This document shows positions 52,101 to 64,000 of a DNA stretch of 64,000 nt, piece by piece. The stretch's first letter is position 1. Each line of letters starts with the position of its first letter. Below the pieces are notes generated by a model. It was not told the DNA's origin. It ran no database searches and saw only the letters and a list, made by a program, of their open reading frames with translations. Made by a program: the position numbers and the translations under genes. This DNA comes from Piromyces finnis (Eukaryota > Neocallimastigomycota > Neocallimastigomycetes > Neocallimastigales > Neocallimastigaceae): the NCBI GenBank assembly GCA_002104945.1, contig MCFH01000041.1:326001-390000 (forward strand), read 5' to 3'.

Positions 52101-55100
52101 ATTGGTAATAATTTATCTTCCCCTAATTCTAACATGGAACGAACATGCAACGTATCTCTTGAAGCATATCGACCATAGTTATAAAGTACATCATCGGATG
52201 CAACCATAATTTCACTTGTTTTCGACTTAAATATACGATAAACAATACAACAAGAACAAGGATAATAAATTAATCTACTTAAAAATATATCCGAAGTAAG
52301 TATTTGGCTTTGATATATTTTAATAAATTGATTATAAAGAAAGGCCATCAACTTATTTGTATCATATTCATGTGAGATAAGACCTGAAATAGCTAATTGA
52401 TTATCATGGTCTTCCAAGTATGTGGTCAAGGTATAAAGCGTATTTTGAAAAACACAGGTATCTGCATCAACCACAGACAAATATTTATATACTTTTGGAC
52501 TTAAACCTAATCTATCCGTTAAATGATAGTGTAATTCATACTCCGCAGGGGTAAAGGATGAGTCAATATCATGAAGTTTGTTTAAATAATTTAATAGAAT
52601 TAACAAAGAGTCACGTTTTCCTCTATTACCTGGATTTAATTCCTCATACTTATTTCCAAGTTTTGAAATAATCACATAAGGAATTTTTGTTTTTTTGTGA
52701 TATCCTGAGTAAACACGGAGGTAATTCATTTGACGTCTTCCTCTTCCTATAGAATGATAAATTACCGATTCATCATGGGTTGGATTTTCTATGCCAAGAA
52801 TCTTTAATATGTGGTTAATTGAACTGGAATTAGTATCACTAATAATACCATCACATACGATACATAATAATAATTTATTATTATCATAATTAGAGGTAAG
52901 AATAGATTGTAACGCTGCTTCCAAAATAGGATAAGGTTCACGAAACACCGACATAAACACAATATTATACGGCATAGAAAACCTTGATAATTTATTATTC
53001 TTATATTTTGAAAATCTCTTTTTTTTAAATGGAAGAAAAATTAAATTGATCAATGTAGATAAAGCTAATATACTACATATAACAATAAAAATGATATGGA
53101 CATAATCATTAGGATTTTCCATTCTTCCAATAGTGAATAACTCAGAGAGGCCTTTTAACGCACTTTCATTTTGATGTAAATATATATTTTCAAATTCTTT
53201 TGTGATATCATAATCATAATCATTATAATTACTATCCTCTATTAATTTTGTAAATTCTGGTTTTAAAAAATCAATATCTTTTGAATTTGTACTGTTGTAA
53301 TAATAATTACACAAGGCCATATACGGTTCCATATCTAAAACTATACCATTAATAACCACAATATATTTTTTTTCATTTATTAATTGGTTAAAGTCGTCTT
53401 TATTAAATGTTTTCTCTAAAGAATAGGAAAATTAAAATATTTAAATTAATATAAATAAAATGATAAATAAAGGATTAAAATATAAAATATATATATATTA
53501 TTTATAAAAATAAAAAAATAGATTAAAATTAAAATTATTTAAAAAAAAAAAAAAAGCTATAGATTAAATTTTTAAAATTAAAAAATAAATACATTATAGA
53601 AATGAATATTTACCAGTTTTATGAAGCTTTTTTATTTTATTAATATCATAGCAGGTGTAACTAAAATCTGTTTTTGGACAAATTAAACTTGGATTATTTA
53701 TTTGGGCAATATACTTGTAATCCTTTCTTATACTTAAATAATTATTTAATTTTATTTGATTATCAACGATACTATTTATATTTTCATTTTCTTTATAATC
53801 CTCTAATAATGGATAGGTTGGAAATAAGAAAGAAATTTCTTCACCCTTCTTTGTATTTAGATAGTCTTTTAAGCCTATACCTTTAAGATCACTATAGGCA
53901 TAATCATAGCCATGAATACTTATTTTTTCACGATTTAATATTCCAATTTTTGATGGGATCTTACCGATATTTAACGCTATAAAAAAACTACTCATAACAA
54001 TACAATAAAAGAAAAATATTGTTATTTTTTCTCTCCAAAGGGGTTGCGCTCTTTCATGAAGTTTAAAAAAAGATAAAACAAAATCTGGAATGAAAAAGGT
54101 TAAACATCTACATAAGAAAATCCAAAGAACTCTTAAAACTGTCACGGATTTTTGCTTTTTATTTAATCTACGACGATCTCTCTTTTTTCTTTTATTTTTT
54201 AACATTTTCAAGCGTTCAATTTCTTTGTCTTCCTCAATCTTTGGAACCTTGTTAAAATCAACAAAATTATTATTACTACCAATCGATAATCTACTATTAA
54301 ATCCATAAATTTTATGAGAATGATTACTGACATCAATAGCAAATGGATTAGTATCATCGTATATTTCTGTTTTAGTTGATGCTGAACTTTGTAAAAAGTC
54401 CTTTTCATTTTGATAGTTATGGTTTTCGTCATATCTTTCTTTATTATTTTCATGTAAACTACATAAGAAATTTACAGAATTTGAAGCAAATGCTTTTTTC
54501 TTTTTACCATCTTTAGGATCATTTTTCTTATTTTTTGACGGTGAGGATAAAGTAGCTGTAGAACTATTAATTTTTAAATCTGGTGATGAAATATACTTTT
54601 TCGTTAATATCACATTACTATTTGTATCCTTTTTAGTACTGGGTAATGCATCGGAAGCACAAACAGATAGATTATCATTATGTTTTTCATTATAATTACT
54701 TGGAAGTACTGTTATTTTATGATGTTTCAAGTATTCTAATGATTTTGCCTTTTTATATATATAATCACTCGTCTTTATATCATTAGCAATATCTTCATCA
54801 ATATAATCTTCATAGTTGGTTTCATTATTAATTATATTATAGCCATTTTTACTTTCTGAACCACTTAATTTTCCAAGATATGACTTTTTTGTAATGATTG
54901 AATTAACACTCAATGAACTATTACTACGACGTTTTGACCGACTTACACTTCTAATTATGGAATTTAATCGAGATAATGTTGATGAGGATGAACTTTCTTT
55001 ACTAAATCTATTTTTATTTTTATATTTAAAATTTAACAAACTTTCCTTTAATGGTTTTCTTTCATCATCTATTAAAAATTTTGTATAGGAAAAATCATTT

Positions 55101-56731
55101 TCATTATCGTTGTAATCCAATGGTTTCACGTTATTTATTTCATCATCCTCACTGGTTAATCCACGAGTCTTTAATTCCATAAAATGATTCTTGTCATTAT
55201 ACTCGGTTGGAAATTTTTTAAATAAATAATTATTACTCATATTATTAAAACTTGGGTTTGAGTTTATCCAATAATGGTCCTTGTTTTGTTGTATGATTGT
55301 TTGGTCTAATGAACTATTATTTTCATTGGTTAACTTTGAATCTTGGTAATACGTATTTTGAAGTTCTGCTTTGCTATTATTATCATTATTATTATTTAAA
55401 AACGCTCCGTTCATTAATAGGTTATTTTTATCACTATTATAGGATAGAGGGGTATCATTAATTTGGTATGGCATTTTTTTATTATTTGACAAAAATGGAT
55501 TTCCATTATTGATAAGAGACTCCAGCTGGGAATTCTCATTACTCGTATTAACATTATTTATAATATTAGAACTATAATTATAATTAGTATAGGGTAAAAA
55601 ATCTTGGTTATTCATTGAGAAAGGTCTTAAATTAAAATCCGAACTATTTAAATTGGTATTATTAATATTTTCGGATTGAGAATTTGTGGCGGTATTTAAT
55701 TCCTTTCCGAGACTAATATTACTTTGCTGCTTTTCAGGTTTATCTACTGAATTTTTAAAGTAATCATTAGAATTTGAATTTTGAGATATTATTGGGTATG
55801 TGTTAATATTATAGGATAATCCTTTAGAGGTTGTTAAATTTGAACTTGATAAATCGGTTGATTTATTGGAAAGTACATTAGTTCTATCTTTAATATCATT
55901 TTCAATTTTTGGATTAGTAGAATTAAATGTATTCTTATAACTATTAGAATGATGATGATTACTATCATTATTATTATGATAAGAGATATTGGGTTTCATA
56001 TTTATATTGCGTGAGGGTATAAAAGGTTTTGCATTACTTGTAGTTCTCGGTGGGACTGTAAAATTTTCATTTGAATTATTTGAAACTTCGTTGATATGGT
56101 TAATATTAGTATTATGAATTGGTAAAGCGTTGATATTATTATTATTTACTATTGGATGATGAAATGATGTTGCATGATTTGAATTACTATTTAAATTCTG
56201 ATTTATAGCTATTTCCTTTTTCGTAGTTTCAAAAATTGAATTTACCGTATTATTTGGTTCATACTGATGCCTTTGTATGTTATTAATATTACCCTTTTCT
56301 AGTTCATTGTTTTTTTCATTTATGTTAGAATAATAATAATGATTTTTCGGGTTTACTGAAGGACTTTGTATCTCAATATTAGGATTTTGATTTGTATGTT
56401 TAAAAGATATGGTATTGTTATTTTTAAATTGTGATGTAGCACTACTAGCATGATTCTTTCTTTTCATTTCTGAAATATCATTTTTTTCTATTTTTTCATT
56501 TGAAGTTGAAACTGGTATAGAACTAACAATATTGTTAATATTTGAATTGATATGAGTATGTAATTTCAAATTATCCTTAGTTATTACATTTGGGTATATA
56601 TTTTCATTAGTTTCATTATTATATAAGTAACTGGTAATTTTATCATTTTTATTATTTTTATAAAAATTTTTTGAACTATCTTTATCTGTCAATTTATTAA
56701 ACTGACCAGTATTTATATTATTCTCTACCAT
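49151..56731 (-). CDS. Large chitin synthase-like glycosyltransferase with divergent catalytic motifs
   Basis: Two exons (56731-53614 and 53415-49151) splice in phase 1 to 2460 aa. Residues 1-880 are Asn/Ser-rich and disordered. Two membrane helices follow (RVLWIFLCRCLTFFIPDFVL; IFFFYCIVMSSFFIAL), then a cytochrome-b5-like patch (KKYIVVINGIVLDMEPYM) as in division 2 (class IV/V-like) chitin synthases. The GT2 region shows GRGRRQMNYLRVY, PGNRGKRDS (about 1301-1309), VVDADT (DAD 1356-1358), LGEDK (about 1472) and a C-terminal helix cluster. Where active enzymes have QRRRW, this protein has QFRRN (1510-1514), and EDR reads EDK. After a long polar tail, residues near LLQDIHDEVFFLLKG and SKTIRKHF resemble a DEK_C domain. 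True enzymes polymerise GlcNAc from UDP-GlcNAc at the plasma membrane; activity here is doubtful. A pseudo-enzyme or altered specificity is possible. Confidence 0.85.
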
Positions 56732-57975
56732 AATGAAAAATATTATATATATAGTATATAATTCATTAACTATTATAAATATTAATTATAAAAATCTGGA
56801 AGTGAGATTATAAATATAAAAAATTAATATATTTATTAATTTAACAATAACATTATTATTAAAAGAATTATTGTATACAAATATTATATTTCTATTGTTA
56901 TAAGGTAGCTTATTGCTTTTAAACCTTTTATCTATATTTTGTTATTTAATAAATATACAATAATATTGATATTTTATATTTATCTATTTATATTTATTTA
57001 TTTATTTATTTTATTCTTACTGTCATTCTTTTCTCTTTTATAATAAAAAAAATGATAGTTGCTTATTCCATATTTTTAAATATTTATTTATGTTAAATAC
57101 TAAATAAAATAAATTTACTAATTATTTTGTATTATTTTGATCTAAATCTTTTTTTTTTTTTTTTTGTTATAATTTTTGTGTAATTGTTGAAAATGAAATG
57201 GTTTTTAGAAATTTTTAAAATCCTTTTTTTTTTTATCAATTGTTTCTTTTTTCGTTTTAAGGTTTTTTTTACTTTAGTTTGCTATTATTATTGCTTTTTT
57301 TTATTATTATTAATGTAGTTGTTGTTATTTTCTTTATTATATTACATTTAATATTATTATGTTTTGTTTTATTTTTCCTTTTTTTTTTAAATATTACTAT
57401 TATTATATTTATATTAAATTATTTTTTTATTAATTCATAATATATTTTAAAAAGTAATTACAATAAACATATAATAATATAATTTATTAAATTATTCTTA
57501 AATAAAAAAAAAAAAAATTCAATTTCAAATAGTTTATAAACTATAAATTTAATTGAATAAAAAGCTTTAAAAGAAAAAAGTATCACTTTTTTTTTTTTTT
57601 AATATTATTATTATTAAAAATTATTATTAAATATGGTTATAATTAGTTGGAAAAAAAAGTCGATTAAATTTTATTATATGTTAAATTACATTTTTTAATT
57701 ATATATAATATATGTTTTTTTTTTTTTTTTTTTAATAATGAAATTTTTTATTTTATAATATTAATTATTTAAATTTAAATATAATTTGTTCTTATATATT
57801 TTCAATTTAATATAATATATGATAATTATGTTTTGAAAGTTTTTCTTTAATATAAATATAAAACTTTTCAATATATTAAAATTTATTTGATATATATTAC
57901 TCATTTTATTAAATGATTTAATTAAATATTGAAAAATAATTATTAAAGTTTTCAAATGTAAAAAAGAACCTTTTC

Positions 57976-57979
<4 letters not shown>

Positions 57980-58012
<33 letters not shown>
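57980..58012. repeat. (ATT)n microsatellite
   Basis: About eleven tandem ATT units in the intergenic region upstream of the chitin synthase-like gene. Confidence 0.9.
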
Positions 58013-59986
58013 TATTCTTTTGTTATTAAAATTAAAAAATACTAAATAATATATTATAATATATAATAATAATGAATTTTATTCTATTCAATAAATAATA
58101 TTAAAAAATAAAAAAAGAAAATAAAGCGTTTTTTTTTAAAAAAATATTATAGAATTTAATATACTATTATGATAAGTTATTTCTTTAAAAATTAATTAGA
58201 TAAACAATTGATTTTATTATGAAAGGCTTTATTATACCACACTTTCAAAGCTCAATATATAAAAAAAAAAAGATACAAATTTCACAGAAAATTAAATTTA
58301 TTATCGAGTTACCAATAATAAAGTTAATCCTAGATTAATTGTAACCTTACCAAAAGTATAATATATTATGAGAATTTAATTTCAGTTTTAACTTTAATCC
58401 ATTCATTAACCAATAAAAAGGATATATAATAATAATATAATAATTGATTTAAAGAATATTATATATTTTTAAATTTGGTGTAACCATAAATTTTCCTTTT
58501 ATAAATTAATTTATTATATTTACTTTTATGGATAATATATTTTTATATTTTAATATTGTATTAAAAAATAGGATTTATATTAATGTAGGTTACACGAATC
58601 CAACAATCAATTTTGTCATCATTTTTATATTTTTAGAAAAAGAAATAAATAAAAAGTATATTGTAATATATAGTACAATATATTGTAATACAAAGTTTTT
58701 TTGTCTAACATTATTTTAATAATCTTCAAACAAATACAAAACTAACCTATAACAATAATAATAAATTTTAATTTTATTAGAAATAAACTTTAATTATTAG
58801 TAAATAAAAATTCAAATAATAAGTAGTATGTTTTCTATAAATAAAAGTAGTTTTGAAAAAATACGTATATACATTGATAATATTATATATAAATTATAAA
58901 AAAATAATATAATATTAAAAAAATTAATAAATATATAAAAAGAAAACTTTTTTTTAAAAAAATTAAATTTTCATAATAGTCATGATACAAAAAGTGTACC
59001 TATTTCAAACTCTTTAGTATGAATGAAAAAAAGTGTAAAAAAAAAAAATATTTTGCTGTCAAATCCTATTGAAATAAAAATGATATAAAATATACTTTTT
59101 GTTTTTAATTATTTTTTTGATACATTTTATATATTAAAAATATATAAACTTTAATTAATATCAAAAAAAAAAAAACTTATTAATTTTTATATTAAAAATC
59201 TATCAACTATGAATCATATCCATAAAAACAGCTTAAACTTAACTTTTTTTTTCTTACTTCCTTTCAATATAAAAATAGTATATGCATTTTTTTTCTTTAT
59301 TTTATACCATTGAATACAATCACTTTCTTTTATAATTCAATAAAATAATATTCAATTATAAAAAAATAAACTTTTATTTTTTATAAAGAATAGTCTATAT
59401 TCTTTTTTAATGTGGATAAAAAACGATTTAGAAAATAAAAAAAAAAAAACTATTACTATTATGAATATATTAATTTATAAATTAAAAAAAGAAAATCTAA
59501 AAAAATTTAATATTTGTAACATGTTCAATAAAAATTTAATATTGCGTTTTTTTAAATAAAAGGTCACTTTTAAAATTATATATTGAAAAGAAAAAAAAAA
59601 CAATATTCATATCAAATTATTATTACTAATATAAACTTTTTCTTACTTTAACATCTATAAAAATTATTATATATAATGATTATGTTAATTATAAATTATT
59701 TTTATTATTTTTAATAGATGGATTTGTGTAATTTGTGTGGTGGATTTAAATATTAGAATTTATAATTCTACTACAAGAATAAGTAACATTCAATAATGCA
59801 GAAAATAATTGCATATAATTACATATAGTTGACATAACATTACATTCATAATATGAAAGCATGACTAATAATAAAAAACAATACTAATACCCAAAAATTA
59901 ATACAAAAATAAATAAATCATTACCTCCTTTTAACAAAATTGTTGTACAAAAAATTAATAGATTTTCTGTTTTTTTTTTTTTTTTT

Positions 59987-60012
59987 GGTTGGTTGGTGGG
60001 TTGGTTGGTTGG
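59987..60012 (+). repeat. (GGTT)n G-rich tract, potential quadruplex
   Basis: GGTTGGTTGGTGGGTTGGTT plus GGTTGG follows a poly(T) run. Seven GG/GGG runs spaced by one or two T residues match a two-tetrad G-quadruplex pattern. This is the only such G cluster in the window, about 1 kb upstream of the LRR gene. Confidence 0.85.
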
Positions 60013-60957
60013 ATAGAAAAGGAAAATCGTAACAGTTTAACCACTTTTTAATAGTAGAGTTGGTTGTAATAGTTGGAAAGTAAATAAAATGAAATGAAAT
60101 AAAAAAAAAATAATTCTAGATATTTCAAAACCAAGATGAATGTAAAATAGGAAACTATAAAATTATTTATAAATAGAAAACTTAACCACGAATAAATTAA
60201 TTTTTCACTACCTTACAACTAATTCTTATTAGAATTTTTTTTTTTTTTTTTTTTTTTTTGATAATGATAAATAATTTTTCGTTATTAGACAAGTTTATAA
60301 CTATTGTTTTTTATCTCAAAAAATAGTTTTAATGGATACAAACGATCTATTAAATTATTTTTAAAAATTCAATTCATATCACAATTACTATAAAAATAAA
60401 TAATCTTGTAATAAATAACATTAAAATATGTGTGTTTTCTAAATTTTTTCATACTATAATTATTATACTATTTATACTATTCACAATAATATAAAGTTTT
60501 TTTTTAACTTTAAAAAAAAACTTTAATAGTCTATTTTGTTTCCATTATTCATAACGAATCTAATTATCCTAATTATCTTAATAATTTCTTTAAATATTAA
60601 AGTTATTATGGGATAAAAAAATAGAGCTTTTTTTTTTTAATAATTAAAATTGCATTCCATATCATATCATTTAACATTTTTATAATAATTGACTTTTATT
60701 TATTAAAATTATGAAGCATATTTCAAATTAAAATTATCATTTAAAAACTACTTTTCCTTTTTTTTTTTTAATTAAAAAATTAATAGTTACTATTTCTATT
60801 TATTATTATAATTATACTTTAAAAATCAAATATCACCTCATATTAATATATTGCCAATGACAATCCTTTTTTACTTGAATATCAATACTACTAAATTTCT
60901 TTTAAATTTTTAAGAAATATTATTAGAAAAATAAATATTATATATTATCTATTTATC

Positions 60958-60958
<1 letters not shown>

Positions 60959-60997
<39 letters not shown>
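60959..60997. repeat. (TTA)n microsatellite just upstream of the LRR gene
   Basis: About thirteen TTA units ending 25 bp before the LRR start codon at 61022, so probably within the 5' leader or core promoter. Confidence 0.92.
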
Positions 60998-61021
60998 GGA
61001 TATACCTATTATTCTTAAAAA

Positions 61022-64000
61022 ATGATATTAACAATCAAAAAATTTATATTGTGTCTTTCGAATATATTATATACCATTATAATATATAACCAAATATGGA
61101 TAGAAGATTGTCATGGTGAAACTCCGTTATATGATGATTGTTATATTCTTAAAGAAATTGACGAAAAACTAAAATTAAATATAAAAACGTGGGAAAAAAG
61201 AGAGAATAAAAATTTGTTTAATATGGATTGTTGTTCCTATGTTAATGTGGAATGTAGCAATATAGATAATAAAGAAAGAATAGTGGAATTGTATGGATTT
61301 ATTTATTTATTTTATATTCAATACAATAAAAAAAAAAAGTGGAATCAGGGTTTATTGAACGAAAAAAAAATATATATATATTATTACATATTTATATATT
61401 AAAAAATTATATATATATTGATATCTTTTATATAAAATTATAAATACTATCTTGTGTAAAAAATAATAATTCCAGTTCAATATTATATACTAATTCATTT
61501 CATAAAACAATTATTATTATTATTATTATTATCATTTTATATTTATATAGAAATATTAATAATGAAGAATTTAATGGACCATTACCAAAAAAATTTTCAG
61601 ATTTTGAACAACTAATATCACTGTATTTATTAAATATATAATAAGATAATAAGCTATAGTAGATATAAATATTATAAAATAGATATAACGTATTATTAAT
61701 ATTAAAACAAAAATGATAATAATTTAATATTTTTTTCCTATTTACTATTTCATTTAATAAATACTTATATAATAATTAATAAAATTATCATGTATTGAAC
61801 TATTGAACTCTCTATATATAGCTCATTAAAAAATAATAAAATTTCAGGAAGTTTACCAGATTTATCAAAATTAACAAATTTAAAATCATTGTAAGTCAAT
61901 TCTACATTGAAAAACATTTTGCATTCTATTATTGAATATAAAAAATACTAATGGTGACATATTTAAAAATGATTTATATTTGAAGAGATTTATCTGAAAA
62001 TAAATTTGAGGGTGATATACCTAATACCTATGCATCATTAACTAATTTAAATACATTGTAATAATAATATCAGTTATTAAGCTCCTTTTTACATACAAAC
62101 CAATACAAATATATACATTTACACCTATATATTCTTAAAAACTAATTTTAAATTACATATATAAAAAACCTATCCATAGAATATTATCAAACAACCATTT
62201 ATCAGGAACATTACCAGAATGGATTAATTCTTTAAATAATTTAGAGATACTGTAATTTTTTTTTACTAGTATATTAATTATAATAATATTATGTTATTAA
62301 TTAAAAATATCTTTATACTGAAATATATTTTAATTAATATTTTTTACTTTTTTTTTTTTCGAAAATATATATATATATATATTAACTAAAGATGGATTAA
62401 TGATAATAATTTTCATGGAGCAATGTCTGAAAGCTTTGCGGAATTAACCAAGTTACAGTCATTGTAAGTTGATAGATAAATAAATACAGAATTATTAAAA
62501 TTAACAATCATTTATTATAAATTATATATTAAATTAAAAAATGTTTGCTTATATATTTTGTCCATTATTTACAACCATAACAGAAAACTGAATAATAATA
62601 AATTTGAAGGAGATATGTCATTTTTGATGCATTTAAAGGAATTAACATTACTGTAATAAAAATAGTCTATTTACAGTATTATGGAATATATACATATTAA
62701 ATAAAAAATTATTCATACTAATTTTTATGAATATTTTTTTTTTACTCCTATTAATGTATGGTATTATTCAAACAACTAGTGATGCCTCAAATAATAATTT
62801 TTCAGGAGAAATTTTTAAAATACCAAAATCATTAATATCTTGCTATCTTTCCAATAATAATAGTACGCTTTGTATAGATACAAATGTAAATTTTGAACCA
62901 GATATTGATTATTGTCATATGGAATACATTTATGATACAGAAAGTAAGGAAGCCTTTGTCGTAAAAATTGAAATATGCCTTATTATTGGTATAGTGTATA
63001 CATTGATATCAACATGTTTATTTATGCAAACAAAACTCAAAGATTATCAATATCATTTTGAATCTTATTTTAATATGGATGAAAGGGATGAAAGAAGAAG
63101 AATGTTATATAATGATATAAACTATGATACCGCCACAGAATATTCTGTAGATATTGATACACGATCCTATCAAGTGATATATCCTAGAAATGTTAGTCGT
63201 TTATCCCATGAATCCATGGAAAGTCATCAACTCTTTGAAAATGACAAAAAAGTCTATGGTAGTTTTCAAAATATGAATAAAAGTTCAAGAAATTCTATTG
63301 CATCTCAATTTAGAAATAATCTTCCGTTAAAAATAAAAACAAATAATAATGATGAAATGGGTTCTAATTTCGCAACAAATAATTCTTTCTCTCCGGTTAG
63401 TCCACCTTATAGTCCTACACTCAATGATAAAAATGGAACCTATTCTTCAAATAATAGTATTCATAATCCTGAATTGAATAATCAAAATGGTTATATCATT
63501 AAAAATTTATTAGTTCCCATTCTAGAGAAAAATTATACAGGGAGTAACAGTTTAAAAACCCATTCTCCAAAACAAGAAAAAGAAAGCAATACCATGGACA
63601 CTCCCCAACAAGGTACTGGCGTAGATAATGATAACACTCAAAAATTAATAAATCCTCTTGATCATGAAAATGAAAATGACAGTAGAAATGAAAATGAAAG
63701 TGATGATGAAAATAAATTTGAATTTGAAGAAACCAATATGATAAATATTTCACATATTTATGATAAAAATATTTACAGTATAAATACATCAGAGAGTCCA
63801 GCCATGACAAATAATTCTAGTTATACCAATAGTCAATATAATAGTAGTCACAATTTAGGTTCAAATACTAATATGTATAATAGTAACAATAGTATTAATG
63901 TTAATGAAGAAGGTATCCATACTCCTTCTACTCATTATGAATCACATACACCCAATGATATGGAAATTGCAAATAATAATTCTAATACTGTTCCAAATTC
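61022..64000 (+). CDS. Leucine-rich-repeat transmembrane receptor-like protein (3' end beyond window)
   Basis: Eight exons are visible: 61022-61290, 61551-61622, 61822-61890, 61986-62057, 62180-62251, 62392-62463, 62584-62652, 62780 to the right edge. Exon 1 gives a hydrophobic signal peptide and a Cys-containing N-cap (NMDCCSYVNVECSNID). Exons 2-7 each encode one repeat of 23-24 aa of the plant-type pattern LxxNNxxGxLPxxxxxLxxL (e.g. LSNNHLSGTLPEWINSLNNL), every intron being phase 2 at the same Leu codon. Exon 8 gives a last repeat, a Cys-containing cap, one transmembrane helix (about residues 293-314, EICLIIGIVYTLISTCLF) and a long Ser/Asn/Pro-rich cytoplasmic tail with SPVSPPYSPT. The tail is still open at the edge; no kinase domain is visible. 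Surface recognition or adhesion is inferred from topology. The ligand is unknown. Confidence 0.9.

Larger units (their letters stand above)
56732..61021. other. Divergent intergenic region, 4.3 kb
   Basis: This is the longest gene-free stretch, between the chitin synthase-like start and the LRR gene start. It consists of A/T homopolymers, (ATT)n at 57980-58012, (TTA)n at 60959-60997 and one G-rich repeat at 59987-60012. Short open frames at 57761-57955 and 58528-58719 are low complexity. No tRNA or transposon remnant was seen. Confidence 0.65.

Noticed and set aside
58528-58719. 63-codon open frame in the chitin synthase-LRR spacer
   Set aside because: Low complexity Ile/Tyr/Asn codons expected by chance at this base composition.

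Overview
The window is nuclear DNA from a very AT-rich, intron-rich eukaryote, most likely a fungus of the anaerobic gut (Neocallimastigomycota) type. The fungal assignment rests on three things: a division-2-like chitin synthase, a CSC1-type channel carrying the fungal PHM7-type C-terminal extension, and an Rpd3-type deacetylase. The gut-fungus assignment is an inference from extreme A+T, long poly(A)/poly(T) tracts, trinucleotide repeats and asparagine-rich proteins. No prokaryotic operon, tRNA, rRNA or CRISPR array was seen. Exon structures below were built by hand from GT..AG borders, reading-frame continuity and remembered family conservation. For every gene with a full start and stop the spliced length is a multiple of three, with one exception: a single-base defect in the second channel gene.

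Layout, left to right: (TAA)n repeat; CSC1-like channel (-, 558-5149); PP4 regulatory subunit 3 / Psy2 (-, 7126-11689, 16 exons); PX-BAR sorting nexin, Snx4-like (+, 14823-17250, 10 exons); BTG/Tob-domain protein (-, 19214-20706); Mediator Med11-like protein (+, 22742-24046); two tandem four-domain voltage-gated-type cation channels (+, 26791-32977 and 34218-39742); Rpd3-type class I histone deacetylase (-, 40237-43297, 15 exons); probable exons of a small membrane protein (-, 43882-44191); a 5'-truncated LINE-type retrotransposon with target-site duplication and poly(A) tail (+, 44595-46942); a RidA/YjgF protein (+, 47203-47963); a divergent chitin synthase-like protein (-, 49151-56731); and a leucine-rich-repeat transmembrane protein (+, 61022 to beyond the right edge). 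The intervening DNA is low-complexity AT sequence.

The genes do not form a single pathway. Shared themes are membrane ion transport (one CSC1/OSCA-type gene and two four-domain channels with all-glutamate pore rings), cell wall and surface (chitin synthase-like protein, LRR receptor-like protein) and core regulation (Psy2, Med11, Rpd3, BTG). The most notable observations are the tandem channel pair, in which domain I introns match while the rest of the first gene is intronless; a one-base frameshift in domain IV of the second channel; an LRR gene in which one phase-2 exon encodes each repeat; a chitin synthase-like protein whose QRRRW motif reads QFRRN; and a dated-looking LINE insertion upstream of RidA.
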